Source: Sepioteuthis lessoniana
Lineage: Eukaryota > Mollusca > Cephalopoda > Myopsida > Loliginidae
Assembly: GCA_963585895.1 (NCBI GenBank)
Contig: OY757934.1
Span: 42,804,850-42,868,849, forward strand
DNA: 64,000 nt
Reading direction: 5' to 3'
Below are positions 22,590-34,329 of this stretch, in pieces (the stretch's first letter is position 1; each line of letters begins with the position of its first letter). The notes beneath the pieces are model-generated. The model had not been told where the DNA came from and did not search any database. It saw only the letters and a list, made by a program, of their open reading frames with translations. Position numbers and translations under genes: made by a program.

Positions 22590-23325
22590 TATATAAGGAA
22601 CAAATGAAAATAAATCCGACGGTATGTGAAAATAAAAATATGAAAAAACAAAATATCCTGAGGATGTACTTCGGTGCGGTTTGGGCGTTTGGTTCCAATT
22701 CGAGTCACGGTAATCTTTCGGTGACTATTTTTTTCGTCAATAGACGTCACAGTTATAGACGAGACGGGGTAGTTTCCTGATTGAACTATTCAATCATGTC
22801 CGTTAACCGCCCAGGTTCTCCGCTCAGCATCGGGTAAAGCGCGACGTTAGCCCGCTTATGTGTTCATCCATCTTAATTCATATTCCTCATGCTGCATCCC
22901 ATGGTTTTCAATGCTATACGCTTGCATGACTCGTATAACACTCTCCTACCCCAGAAACTGATATTCAGTGAATAGCCAGAGCCAGATAACTGAACGATTG
23001 TTTGGTTGATGCGGAATTTGACCTCTCCGGTTTGACCGCAGTTTTATTGTCGTGAAGTTATGCATCTTGCGTACTACACTTGTAGGGTTTTGACTATGTA
23101 AACTTTTTTATAAGTCCACAATGCTGTTACATTAAAAAAAATATCAGATAGTTACGAGTCATGCTTCACACCTTCCGACCACCTGTTCTAAAATAGTCTG
23201 ATATCCGGCTGGAATTGGCTAATAAAATTTCCGTATTTAACTGGTTCACAAGTACTTTCAGACACCTCTCGGGTCATTATCGGGGTATAATGGTATTTTA
23301 GTTCTTGTTCGCTATGCAAATATCT
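22590..23325. other. No gene seen
   Basis: A short piece at about 22605-22630, AATAAATCCGACGGTATG, matches the end of the palindromic hammerhead-family elements (1.7 and 50.85 kb). The rest is unassigned. Confidence 0.45.
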
Positions 23326-24021
23326 ATGTTCATCAGCATCATCATCATGTCGTACCACTAGCACAGATATCCCTGACCCTCTCTCGCCACTTCTCCCTAT
23401 CATTCATCGCCTCTGGCAGGTCTTCAGGGCTACATCCCGTATCCTCACATAGTTGCTGTATGTATGTTCGAGCTGATCGTCCTGCTTTTGCTTGGCCATA
23501 TGCGGGGGTCCATATGAGTACATCACGTATGAGCTCGTTCTTGCTTCTCCAGCAGTGTCCTGCATGTCTGGTGCATCTAGCTTGGATAGTTTTCGTGATG
23601 GGAGGCAGGTGGCCGTATAGTTGGTGCCTTGTGGGGTGTTCCTGCCAGGACTTGTTCAATATTGCTCGCAACATTCTTGTGTAATTGCCGTCTATCTTCT
23701 TCTCCAACCGTTTAGTTAGCGTCCAAGTAGTGCATCCATATAGCAGTATCGACACTACCGCTGCCTGGAAGAAACTGCGTTTCATTTTATCGGTCAGGTC
23801 TGATTTCCATATGATCGAGAGCCTATCGATAGCTGTCCATGCCTTCGTTAGCCGTGTGTCGATGTCTTTTTCTGTTGATGAGACGCTGCTTCCTAGGTAG
23901 GTGAATTTGTCTACCAGTTTCAGAGCCGAAACACTACTGCATAGTTTGGAACGAGCCGCCGCAGGCATTGGCCTCCATGTTAATGCACAGAAAACTGAAT
24001 ACATGTGCTATAATCAAACAC
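23326..24021 (-). mobile_element. RTE-like LINE with 5' inversion
   Basis: From 23925 down to 23345 the minus strand encodes the 3' half of the reverse-transcriptase protein (LKLVDKFTYLGSSV, LLYGCTTWTLTKRLEKK, TRHAGHCWRSKNELI, EDTGCSPEDLPEAM) with the frame open almost to the tail of GAT repeats. From 23925 to 24021 the immediately preceding part (AETLLHSLERAAAGIGLHVN...TEYMCYNQT) is present on the plus strand. About nine codons between the two parts are missing. This is the signature of twin-primed insertion. Confidence 0.9.
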
Positions 24022-24410
24022 AAAAAAAAAAAATGTTCATCATACTAAAGAACAAAATATCGTTTTATTTATACGTCTTTAGCTCCTATTGTCATATATA
24101 GAACTGAATTCTTGTTTCAGCGTTACACCAGTATAAATAAAACGCTGTATTGTACTTTTGCAATATACACAGCCCGTGAGGATGTCCTGAGAGGAGTCTG
24201 GAAGTATTTGGGAACCAGTTAGATACGGAAATTTTATTCGTTAATTCCAGCCGGATATCATAACATACATACGACGATTTGAAATGATTGAAATAAAAAT
24301 ATGTAGACAAAGGATATATATATATATACATACCTCGACGAAGAAATGCTGTCTAAATACACACACGCACACACGCGCGCACAATCATACACATATACAC
24401 ATATATATGT
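24022..24410. other. No gene seen
   Basis: AT-rich and microsatellite-rich sequence; the open frames are low complexity. Confidence 0.5.
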
Positions 24411-24697
24411 GGGAGGTGCCCGTGGTGTAGTCGTTATCGTCGTAGGAAATGGACACGGCGACACGAGTTCAAATCCTGGACCTGACTGATTGCATTTCAC
24501 ATAGCACTAATACCCTTGGGGAAGGTATGAATCCAATTATTCTTCTTCCAGCTATGGGTAAATAGAAGGACAGACTAGGTTCTTCAGCCTTGGTTAGACA
24601 ACTAGTCTAGGAGAAGGAAAACTGTGAATTCAAACCTGTTAAACTCCGCTTAGAAATTGACCTTGTGTCATATCCTGCCCGAGCGGAGGGGTTGGTT
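24411..24697 (+). mobile_element. SINE-B, full length
   Basis: Box A GTGGTGTAGTCGTTATCG, box B GAGTTCAAATCCTGG. The body has CTAATACCCTTGGGGAAGG, the GGCAACTAGTCTAGG-like block is GACAACTAGTCTAGG, and the 3' part is GCCCGAGCGGAGGGGTTGG. Flanking ACACATATA repeats obscure any target duplication. Confidence 0.9.
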
Positions 24698-24739
24698 GAT
24701 AGTATCACACACATATACATATATAGATGTATGTATATA

Positions 24740-24870
24740 TATACTTACCGATATTTTTAAATCAATTGTTCTCAATATCGATGATAGCGTCGACACAGAG
24801 TCTACTATATCTGATGATCGCATAGGCAAGTAAATGACACTGTTGAGTCTGTGTTTACGCTATCCATAAT

Positions 24871-24923
<53 letters not shown>

Positions 24924-24960
24924 TCTGCACCGATATTGAGCACTCCTTATTTAAAAGTAT
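24740..24960. repeat. Foldback repeat embedded in TA tracts
   Basis: GATAGCGTCGACACAGAGTC faces GAGTCTGTGTTTACGCTATC around TCTGATGATCGCATAGGC. It is followed by (TA)n at 24877-24922 and a reversed outer piece, CGATATTGAGCACTCC. Related to the foldbacks at 14.81 and 47.34 kb. Confidence 0.65.
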
Positions 24961-24997
24961 AGAAAACTAAATTATTAATATTTATATATATGCACAC

Positions 24998-25000
<3 letters not shown>

Positions 25001-25071
<71 letters not shown>

Positions 25072-25208
25072 AGTATTCATGGTTAGTCAAATATGTTGTC
25101 CAGTATGTTATGTTATACGACTGCTGGCATCAGATAATCGATTTGATGCCACCCGACCCGAAAAGCGTAAAAGTGCACACACGTGTGTGTGTGTGTGTGT
25201 GTGTGTGT
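25001..25208. repeat. (TA)n(TG)n microsatellites
   Basis: TG repeats at 25021-25069 and 25183-25208 separated by about 110 bp of ordinary sequence. Cys/Val-rich frames here are artefacts. Confidence 0.95.
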
Positions 25209-25398
25209 TATAATTGTCATTGGTGACAAGATATTTCAGGTGTCAAATCCAGCACTGTCTGCTATTACCCAGGTTTCCCAGTGATTCCCTCGTCCTCTGT
25301 TCGGTGTACTCGACACCATCTCACTATTACACTATCATTAAAAGAGCTTCTCTTTGACGAACCTGGTATTTAGCACTTTACCTTCCTTACCCATACCC
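25209..25398. other. No gene seen
   Basis: A short unassigned stretch. Confidence 0.4.
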
Positions 25399-25434
25399 TT
25401 TCTTCTTCTTCTTCTTCTTCTTCTTCTTCTTCTT

Positions 25435-25465
<31 letters not shown>

Positions 25466-25556
25466 ATAATAATAATAATAATAATAGAAAATATGATAAT
25501 GTTAACAAGAATAAAATAAAAATGTGAAAGGAGAAGAAGAAGAAGAAGAAGAAGAA
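25399..25556. repeat. (TTC)n(AAT)n and (GAA)n microsatellites
   Basis: About 66 bp of TTC, then AAT to 25486. A GAA run at about 25533-25556 on the same strand can pair with the TTC run, giving a hairpin-capable pair of opposite-strand triplet tracts. Confidence 0.95.
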
Positions 25557-25837
25557 GATCACAATATTTGCAAATGTAAGGATACTGACAATATATATAC
25601 AAAACGCAATGTGTGTATATATATATATATATATATGGTGCGTCAAAAAAAGAAGCCAACTGTTTTTGATAACTTGTATTAAGACTGTTTTGAATTTAAG
25701 ACACAAATTACAAAAAGATTCTAACTGCACAAATATTTTGACTTCATTATAAACGTTGAAAGTATTTTCCTCTAAGTTGATGCAGGTTCATGCCCTTTTC
25801 CTAATATTTAATTTCTGTTTATATTATAAAACGGGAA

Positions 25838-26260
25838 TTTTATTAAGTTGTAGCCATGTCAGTACTACAGTATGGTTCCACCACATGGACTCTTACGAAA
25901 CGCTTGGAGAAAAAGCTAGATGAGAACTACACAAGAATGCTACGTGCTATCTCGAAAAAAATCCTTGAAGCAGCACTCTACAAAAAAACGTTTGGACACT
26001 TTCCTCCCATCTTGCAAATCATCCAAGTAAGACGGGCAAAATTTTCTAAGCACTGCTGGAGAAATAAAGACCATCTCATTAAGTGACATTCTCCCGAGGA
26101 TTCCAACTTATGGACATACCAGTGTCAGCCGACTAGCAAAAATTTTCGTCAGTACTGTGCGAACACTGGATGCGGTCAAGAGGACGAGACAATAGCGATG
26201 GCTGGTTGACACTCATGACGAAAAAGAGTCAAGGGAAACCGCAGCTTTTAATAATACTGC
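25838..26260 (+). mobile_element. RTE-like LINE fragment
   Basis: The plus-strand frame 25856-26086 (QYGSTTWTLTKRLEKKLDENYTRMLRAI) aligns with the LINE C-terminal part. The sequence to about 26260 continues the homology in other frames. It lacks the (GAT)n tail and is clearly decayed. Confidence 0.8.
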
Positions 26261-26523
26261 GGCTGATAATGTTAGCCTTAAATTATTAAGTGTATGTTGA
26301 TTATTTTAAAACACATTTAAAAATCCCTAAATTCATACGCGAAATACAACAAACACACGTTCTTCCTTGGAAAAGGACATAGCGAACACAACATAAAGGA
26401 ATGGATGCGAGGATGAGACTAGAGCTTGATGCAATCATTTAGCTGCAAAATATACAATGCCAATCTAATATTTTATCATACAATTTACATGAGCGTATTT
26501 TTCTTATCCTTAGGTTAGGTAAG

Positions 26524-26579
26524 ATCATTTAGTTTAATGGCATATCAACGTTTGATGGCTATTTAATGCCAAATCATAC

Positions 26580-26580
<1 letters not shown>
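26524..26580 (-). mobile_element. SINE-A 3' tail fragment
   Basis: TTTAATGGCATATCAACG...GGCTATTTAATGCCAAATC is the reversed tail. It then runs into (TA)n (GA)n at 26581-26629. Confidence 0.7.
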
Positions 26581-26629
<49 letters not shown>

Positions 26630-26750
26630 GACCTAAAAGTGCCAGAAACTATCTACCTAGGTTTCACCTAAGCGAACATCAGGATAAATCTGACTAAAAA
26701 GGGTATATATATATATATATAACAATACTTTTTTAACTACTCACTTAAAT

Positions 26751-26754
<4 letters not shown>

Positions 26755-26811
<57 letters not shown>
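26755..26811. repeat. (TA)n microsatellite
   Basis: 57 bp of TA flanked by short inverted bits, ACTTAAATAT and ATATTTAAGT, so the whole can fold on itself. Confidence 0.9.
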
Positions 26812-26815
<4 letters not shown>

Positions 26816-26914
26816 TAAGTCAGAGGTTTGTTGGTAACTTTATTCTTAAACAAGTTAGAGATCATTTCTTTGCACATAGTTAAATGGTTTCAAGTATTGC
26901 TATTTAAAACTAAT

Positions 26915-27235
26915 AATTTTATTAGATATCAATAATAATACCTACAAAAAGATTGAACAGTTCTATTTGAACTAAAAATAAAACCCTAACTGTTACAACC
27001 CCTCCAGGTCAGAGTGAACATGAGAGTAATAGCTATGAACGGGTACTTCATATTCGTCAAAGTTCTAGAACTATAGTCGCGCCATCAGATGGTTAATGAC
27101 ATATCCAAGATACTCGTTCGGGTTGGGGGCGGAGGTCTTAATCTTTTGCCGAGATGCAGTCAGTTTATTCGACAGCCCCAGCTGATTGGGCTGTCGCTTC
27201 CCAAGGGTTGGGTCTTTTATATAGCTCGCTATATT
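26915..27235 (-). mobile_element. SINE-D, diverged copy
   Basis: Reversed order of family blocks: CCCTAACTGTTACAACC, GGGTACTTCATATTCG, GGAGGTCTTAATCTTTTGCC, and CAGCCCCAGCTGATTGGGCTG at the original 5' end. Confidence 0.6.
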
Positions 27236-28052
27236 TTATGTATAACCAATTTCAAAGAGTTTACAGATTCTACAGTCTGATCCAAGACCGAGGTACCGAT
27301 TCATATGTAAATAGTTTCGTAATTCTTATGGATACGATGCCAGGAGTAATAAGTAAAAATAGATTGACAGTTGAGAATTTGTGAAAAATTAGTATTTTGT
27401 TGCTGAAAACTTTCTCTATCTAATGATGTCAATTGGATCGGCTGTAGTTTTTTATGTGTTTGTGTTTAAATAAATACAAGTCATTACTTTCAAAGTGTCT
27501 TTCGTGTAACATTCAATTACAAGTAGAATTATATTAAAATTATAGTTATTGATAGCATGAAATGATATATGAATTTTAAGGTAATGACCTCCACCACTCT
27601 CAGATGTTTCAAACATCTACGGAAGCATAATTTACAAGTGACTGGTCAAAAATCCTTGTAAGAGTCGAAATGGAATGAGTAGTCGTTGTTTCTCTAGTGA
27701 TAGTCACTACTTGGACTTTAGTGAAACCACCCTCTCAATCATTTGATGGGGTTGAGGGCTTATTAATGAAAGAGTGTCTCCTTTTATTCCAATGACCGGT
27801 CAAAACAATATTACGTCTTCCTTTTGAAACTGGTCCCAAACAGAATGTAACATCTTGAAATAAATGTGAGTACTTTTGTTTCTTTTTTTTTTTTTTTCTT
27901 TTTGTTTGTGATCAATGGGTTTGTTGTTCCTTTTCGCTACGGGATCATGTGACAACTTTTTGAGCCACTCGCAACGTAAGAATTTAGTTATTGTGGCAGT
28001 ATGTAGGACGTCAGGGTGATACTGCTTTGCAACGTATATTAGTTCTTTGTGA

Positions 28053-28060
<8 letters not shown>
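27236..28060. other. No gene seen
   Basis: AT-rich unassigned sequence. Short frames have no recognisable content. Confidence 0.5.
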
Positions 28061-28086
<26 letters not shown>

Positions 28087-28126
28087 TTAAAAACAAGCAC
28101 ATACACTCACGCACTTCCTCACTTGC

Positions 28127-28177
<51 letters not shown>

Positions 28178-28263
28178 CTCGCTCGCTCGGTCTCTTTCTC
28201 TCTCTCTCTTTTTTGCTCGCTTGCTCTCATTTTTCTCTTTCATTCTGTTCTCTTTCTACCTCT

Positions 28264-28313
<50 letters not shown>
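28061..28313. repeat. (GA)n/(CT)n/(TA)n cluster
   Basis: GA at about 28061-28086, CT at 28126-28175 and 28261-28290, TA at 28291-28313. The Glu/Arg-rich and Ser/Leu-rich frames are translations of these repeats. Confidence 0.95.
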
Positions 28314-28314
<1 letters not shown>

Positions 28315-29298
28315 TACACACATACATCTACATCTATTTTGCTTACCAATCAATTTCTCTATTCAATTCCTAATTAAGATTATTATTTAATCTTTTTCTT
28401 TCTATCAAAGCGATTACTCATAAAAACTACTCTCCCCTCCCCACTTAATTCGCGCTGATTTCATCCACCAACCTGTTAAACTCACTTAATTCTTCCTTGA
28501 ATACAGGTAAGAAGAGACAGCAAAAGAAATCCCAGAGGAGAAGTTGTATTCTTCGATGCTATTGTTGAGATAGACAATACTAAATGATAAATAAAATAAA
28601 ATAGATAAATAAAAACAGGATGTACCAGAGGTAAAAATTTTGGCGGCCGTGGGTTGGGTATTCGAAAAAAAAAAAAGAATTATTCTTGATCTTGTTGGTG
28701 GGTAATGCTGACACCGGGAAACTTGTTGGTATGAATTAAGGACTAGTTTACTGCAGGGTTACACACTAAGAAAACCATAAATAAACAAAACGGGTAGAAA
28801 CGCAAATAAAACGAACGAGTTCAGGGTGAAATGGCCAAAAAAATAGAAAACATCTCTTTGATTGCCGTTCAAATCCACCCCTGGGATACCCGACTCAATC
28901 TCACATACTTCATTTGCTTTCTTTTCTTTCTTTTTTTTAATGCACGAACAACACAAGCCCCTGGCGAGTTTGCCGTAACATACTTTTTTGTCCCCCACCC
29001 CGAAGCTGATACGTTCTCCCCCGCCGAATAAATAGTGGTGTCTTTATTCCATTCTTCTAAGTACCATGATTATTTTCTACGAAAACGAGAAGTACCTTCC
29101 AACGATCATTTTTTCCTTCTTCTAATGGGAAGGGACTGACACCCTCTTAAGAAAGGTATAAGATGGCAGTGTGGTACTCACACGAAAATATTCAGTATAC
29201 TCGTGTATAGGTCGAATTTTGTAGACCCAATTTTTTAGCCTCAAATTGACTTCAACATATAATCCAGGTTAAAACCGCGGTACGGTGAACATTTTTAA
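28314..29298. other. No gene seen
   Basis: Unassigned. The overlapping frames at 28759-29031 on opposite strands show no domain. Confidence 0.45.
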
Positions 29299-29457
29299 AG
29301 CTGAACTTTTTTTTAGATTTTATTCTTCCGATGCAGGAATCATTGTGGAACGAGAAAATAAAACCTAATTTCAGAAATCAAATTATAGTTAACTAATACT
29401 TTTCTCATTTCCCAATGATACCTGCATCGGAAAAATAAAGTCTATAAAAGTTCAGTT
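29299..29457. repeat. Foldback repeat
   Basis: CTTCCGATGCAGGAATCATTG (left, near 29325-29345) faces CAATGATACCTGCATCGG (right, from 29413), with AACTTTT/AAAAGTT pairs outside, giving arms of about 45 bp. The upstream piece CAGTATACTCGTGTATAGGT (29192-29211) resembles a DNA-transposon end, but I could not find a matching right end. Confidence 0.6.
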
Positions 29458-30529
29458 TTGGGTTACCCTTAACCTGGATAAATAGATATTTGTAGTGAGT
29501 GGGTGAGTTCCCGTCCGTAGTTTACGGGTAGTTACTTTCAGGTTTAGTCCCACAAAGACTACACAAATTTTACAAGCACGTAAACAAATGGAATATGAAC
29601 ATTAAGAAACAAGCAATTTAATAATCATAACAAACAGGATAAAAATAATTAGAAATACAATGCCCATGTTATGTACGAGCGGCCTTTGTAGAAAATACAA
29701 CTATGGCCAGTTGAATGAAAATAGGATTGTTCGCCCGTGTGTGTGCGTTTACATGTTAATAAAGTCTATCAAATAAATGGGTCCATAGTTGGCCGAAGTA
29801 AAGAAGATAAAAATTTGACTTTACTTACATACATGTGTGTGTGTATATATAACTGATAGACCGTAAGTATGGGTCTTTGTTTTCTCAAGTACGCACGTGC
29901 GTTTTCTTATGATCTTTGGCGACAACGTGTCGCATTGGTAAAAGAAGGTTGCATGCCTTTTCCCTTTAAGTCCTATGGCGTGGCTCTCTGAAGCCCGTTC
30001 ATGGCCTCTCGTTGTGGAAAGTTTTTTTGGTAGTGGAAGGAATGAAGTTTTGGCAATGGAATAGCCTAGTTAATTAAATTCTTCGTTATTTATACTTTTT
30101 GGGGTAACTAAAGAGGACCAAAAAATAGGATATTGTTAAGTTTTATTGCAGGTCCTAAAATTCAAGCGTGCTGACATTTGTTGACCAATCAGATTCGTAT
30201 ATTTACTTATTTATTTAGGAGCCAAAATATTTTTCTGTTAATTAGTTCCTGAGCCGGATTATCTAGAATGTTCTTATTTTGTGTTTTTTGCTCATTGGTT
30301 GAAAAATATATAAATGTAACTTTAATGTTAATGCAATTTTGATCCGAAATTTCTACATTGTTCTTATGTATTTGTTTTTTGGGTTGATTATTTTAAGGCT
30401 AAAAAAATGTGTATTCTATATATTCAATTGATTTAATGATAGATGTATTTTAACAAGTCAATTTATACCTATAGGTTAGGAAATCACGTTCATTTGTACA
30501 TTTGTATTTACATTTTTCTCTTGTTTCTG
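29458..30529. other. No gene seen
   Basis: AT-rich sequence. It includes, at 30244-30271, the 28 bases whose inverse copy appears as an insertion inside the LINE at 31445-31472. Confidence 0.5.
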
Positions 30530-30935
30530 AATGATTCTTTTGCACACTGTTTTATATCAAGTATTCCTATCCAATACAAATAATTTGGACACAACTATAT
30601 GGCTCCAAGTATTCCTTCAAATTATTTATATTTAATAACAGCCATTTGTTTTCACAAATATGGTTTCAAGTTACTAATAATAATAATTCTAAGTAAACAA
30701 TTATAGCTTCGAGTAACTGTTCTGAAATCAAATAATTTATAATTATATATCAAGTATTCCTATCTAATATCAATAATTTGCACACCGTTGTATTGTTTCA
30801 AATACTCCTAATTCTAATAATTTTATGGTTTCAAATAATTATTTTTATTTAATAATAATCATTTTTCTTGCTCACAGTAATATGGTTTCAAGTAATTTGT
30901 AATGAAAATTCTTATGAAACAATTACAGTTTCAAG
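30530..30935. repeat. Degenerate AT-rich tandem repeat
   Basis: Irregular reiteration of a unit of about 45-50 bp containing AAGTATTCCTAT, AATAATTT and TATGGTTTCAAGT. A similar reversed composition occurs at 37573-37814. It may be the internal repeat region of the SINE-D family, which has similar AT-rich iterations at 38.4 and 42.3 kb. Confidence 0.5.
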
Positions 30936-32520
30936 TCATTATCATCATATCGCGCCATCAGCACGGATATCCCTGACCCTTTCTCGTCACCCTTCTCTAT
31001 CGTCCATTGCTTCTGGCAGGTCTTCAAGGCTACATTCTGTATCGGCACAGAGCTGTTGGTCGTCCTGCTTTTGCTCGTCCATGTGAAGGGGTCCACAGGA
31101 GTACGTCACTTATGATTTCGTCCCTACCTCTCCAGCAGTGTCCTGCAAGTCTGGTTCGTTTAACTTGGATAGCTTTCATGATAAGTGGTAAGTGGCCGTA
31201 TAGCTGCTGCTTTGTGGGATGCTGCCTCCAGGACTTGTTCAATATTGCTCGCAGCATTCTTGTATAGTTGCCGTCAAGCTTTTTCTCCATACGTTTAGTT
31301 AGCGTCCATGTAGTGCATCCATACAGCAGTATCGATACAACTGCTGCTTGGACTGCGTTTCATTTTATCTGTGAAGTCTGACTTCCATATGACCGATAGG
31401 CTATCGTTAGCTGTCCGTGCCTTTGCTAGTCGCGTGCTGATGAGACATTCTAGATAATCCGGCTCAGGAACTCATCTCGGTTGATGAGACACTGCTTCCT
31501 TGGTAGGTGAACTTGTCAACTAGTTTCAGAGAATTAACGTTTAGTGTGGAGATGTCACTTCTTTGATTAAAGCACATATATTCCGTCTTGTGTGCATTGA
31601 CATGGAGGTCTATGCCTGCAGCTGTTCGTTCCAAACAATGCAGCAGGGATTTGGTTTAGGCGGGTGCATTTGCCAGAAGTGCTATATCATCGGTGTAGTC
31701 CACGTCCGTAATTGTTTGTGCGGGGTACCTTTTGCTTCTTTCCTTTGTTAGCTTGAAACAGTTTTCTTTGATTTTATCTATAAATGTTCTAAGCACGTAG
31801 ACTAGACAGATGATGAAAAGGTATGGGGCTAACGTATCTCCTTGCAGTACACCTGCCACAATGCCGAAGTAGTCTGTGTCTCCATTCAGGGAACGGACTT
31901 TTACTTTTGTGTTTATATATAGCATTATGGCTGCGACGGTTTCTTTGGGTAGGCCATAGGCGAGTAGCATTTGCTCTATTTTTCCTGTGTATGGAATCAA
32001 AGGCCTTGGTGAAGTCAACAAATAATATTGTTGCCTCTGGGTTTTTTTCTCGTACAACTTCAAGAATTCCACGGATCATCAAAATTTGTGACGCCGTGGA
32101 TCTATTACTCCAAAAACCATTTTGGTTCTTCCTTAGTATCTTCTCAATTTTGGGTTCTATGCAGTTGCGTAGTTGTGCATTGGATATCTTGGCTGCTATG
32201 AGTATAAGGGTTATTTATACCTCGATAGTTCTTAGTCGCCCTTTTTAGGGAAGAGGAGGATGCATCCCTTCGTCCATCTGTCTATTGAGTTTTGATTATA
32301 TACGGCATTTCAGTGTCGGAGCAATCTGTCGTCGAATTGCCTGGTCTTTCATACTTCTGGGGGTATTTCATCAAGCCCAGCTGCTTTTCTATTTTTAATT
32401 TTTCCTAGTACCGAGTCGAGTTCTTGCGTAAATGATCCTAATTTGATGTCTTATGGTTTACTTATAATTCTCGTGATTGGTTCAAGTGCAAATTTCGGAG
32501 TAAATTCTCGAAATGTTGTT
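30936..32520 (-). mobile_element. RTE-like LINE, longest copy (about 1.6 kb)
   Basis: Minus strand. The pieces in order are: about 32400, a segment reading KNRKAAGLDEIPPEV; 32082-31789, TILFVDFTKAFDSIHR; 32072-31656, GLPKETVAAI, GVLQGDTLAPYLFIICL and DVDYTDDIALLANAPA; 31290-31030, EKKLDGNYTRMLRAILNKSW and TRLAGHCWRGRDEII. The tail is GAT repeats at 30936. Frames are broken several times. The endonuclease domain is absent and a short foreign insertion lies at 31445-31472. Confidence 0.85.
31445..31472. other. 28-bp templated insertion inside the LINE
   Basis: These 28 bases are foreign to the LINE and are the exact reverse complement of 30244-30271. They sit next to a local duplication of TGATGAGACA. 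The LINE copy at 23.8 kb shows the uninterrupted sequence. Confidence 0.8.
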
Positions 32521-32665
32521 TCCATACAAATAATTTACTGTTATATGTCATTTTTAACAGATCTATTTGACTCATACATGAAAACCTAACTGGTACAACT
32601 GCTCTGGATCAAAGTGGAGCTAGGGGTAATAGCAGTGACAATAAATAAAAAGTCGATCAATAAAC
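32521..32665 (-). mobile_element. SINE-D 3' fragment
   Basis: ATACAAATAATTTACTG...AACAGATCTATTTGACTC and GGTACAACTGCTCTGGATC match the reversed SINE-D body; the 5' half is missing. Confidence 0.5.
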
Positions 32666-32926
32666 GGGAAAAATTTGTACACAAGTATATATGGTATTTC
32701 AGATATAAACGGAAAGCCTGGGAGTAATCTTTGGCTTTAAAAAATGAATTCTATGAATTAATGGTCTTTTGAGCATAAAGCAAGGGTCGACCAATACACG
32801 ACTAATATTTTTGTAATGAATGAATTCGTGCAATCTTTAACTTTAAAACTTGATTCTATAAAGTAATGATTTGGACATCATAAATCAAAATCTAATTTAT
32901 CGATTATATCGACTTACACACATGTA

Positions 32927-33190
32927 ATGTCCTGCGTAGGAAATGAACACGGCGACCCGAGTTCAAATCCTGAACGAGACTGATTGCATTTCACATAGCA
33001 CTAATACCCTTAGGAAAGTTATGAATCCAATTATTCTACCGCCAGCTATGAGTAAATAGTAGGGCAGACTAGGTTCTTCAGCCTTGATAAGGCAACTAGT
33101 CTAGGAGAAGGAAAACTCTGAATTCAAACCTGTTAAACTCCGCTTAAAAATTGACCTTGTGTCATATCCTGCCCGAGCGGAAGGGTTGGT
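32927..33190 (+). mobile_element. SINE-B lacking box A
   Basis: It starts at CCTGCGTAGGAAATGAACAC, so the first 20 or so bases of the tRNA-like head are gone. Box B GAGTTCAAATCCTG and the 3' end GAGCGGAAGGGTTGG are present. Confidence 0.9.
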
Positions 33191-33282
33191 AAATATAAAT
33201 AAACTTTTGCGGATTATTCAATGATATCCTTGTAAAAGAACAGTAATAGGACTATTTAACTTATAGCTGGAGGGATAAGTGG

Positions 33283-33510
33283 GATATCAAACTTCGTAGG
33301 TTATTTAATGCCAAAGCTATCCTTTTAGAAGAACAGTAGTGGTATTATTTGAGCCATAGCTAGGGGAATAAGTGTTCATTCATTTCCCAGGGGTATTTGT
33401 CCAAAAGAGAACGTAATAGTGTTACTGGAGTTCGAACCTACTTACTACGATGTCACAGTCCAGGACGTTAGCCACAACATCACAGGAATTTCCCACGAGG
33501 ACTTACGACC
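33283..33510 (-). mobile_element. SINE-A, diverged subfamily
   Basis: Reversed copy with GGTTATTTAATGCCAAAGC at the tail and ACTACGATGTCACAGTCCAG in the head, the same anticodon-arm variant as the 9.6-kb copy. Confidence 0.85.
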
Positions 33511-33795
33511 ATACTTTTAAGATTAAATGTCCTCATGATTATAATAATGTGACCAAATAGAGAGACAAAGAGACTATATAATATACTACCGCTAACCAAC
33601 GAGGAACACGTATATATAAAAATATAATCTTATATTTTATTCTTCGACGGTGACGCTTATGTGGAACAGGAGAGAAGTCGGAAAGAGTTCGCACACAGAA
33701 AGGAGTAGTCGGGAGTCGGAAGAGGCAACAGGAACTGATTCAGCTAAAATTCTTGACTTTATATAGTATTAAAACTCTCTCGCGACCCACATGGC

Positions 33796-33955
33796 CATGC
33801 CTCTTCACCCACGCAATACTTGTTTTCCATTGGCTATGGTTTACACCCACGCAATGTTTGTTCTTCATTGGTTACGGCTTATAGCCACGCATTTCTTCTT
33901 TTTCATTCGCCGTGGTTTACACCCACGCAATGTTTGTAACTGTAAACAAATGACT
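33796..33955. repeat. Minisatellite, about 48-bp unit
   Basis: Three to four diverged units containing TTTACACCCACGCAATGTTTG and CATTGGCTATGG. Confidence 0.75.
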
Positions 33956-34196
33956 GATGTTTAATTGAATTGTTAGATATACATAGCAATACTTGGAACC
34001 ATTTTACTTTGTTGACTTATCCTAAATTGAATTATCAGAAATAGAACTGTTCGATCGTTTAACTGTGTGTAAACAAATGACTGATATTTAATTGGATTGT
34101 TAGTAATACATAGCAATACTTATTACCATTTAAATTTGTTGACTCATGTTAAATTAAATAGTTAGAAATAGAACTGTCTGATCATTTAACTGTGTG
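33941..34196. repeat. 127-bp tandem dimer
   Basis: Two direct copies starting TGTAAACAAATGACTGAT, at 33941 and 34068. Each contains ATACATAGCAATACTT and AGAAATAGAACTGT. AT-rich, non-coding. Confidence 0.85.
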
Positions 34197-34244
34197 TATA
34201 TATAAAGTGTGTATACAAATCATATATTTGATGCATATGTAAAA

Positions 34245-34300
34245 ACAGGATTTTGCATTAAATAACCAACAATGGTTGATATGCTATAAAACCAAAGCAA
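34245..34300 (+). mobile_element. SINE-A-type 3' tail fragment
   Basis: TTTTGCATTAAATAACCAAC and GGTTGATATGC. Only the conserved tail is left; it could come from SINE-A or SINE-D, which share it. Confidence 0.65.
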
Positions 34301-34329
34301 ACCATACCCAAAAGAAAAACAATGAAAAA

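Noticed and set aside
29192-29211. Transposon end CAGTATACTCGTGTATAGGT
   Set aside because: No inverted partner end was found to its right, so no element can be bounded.
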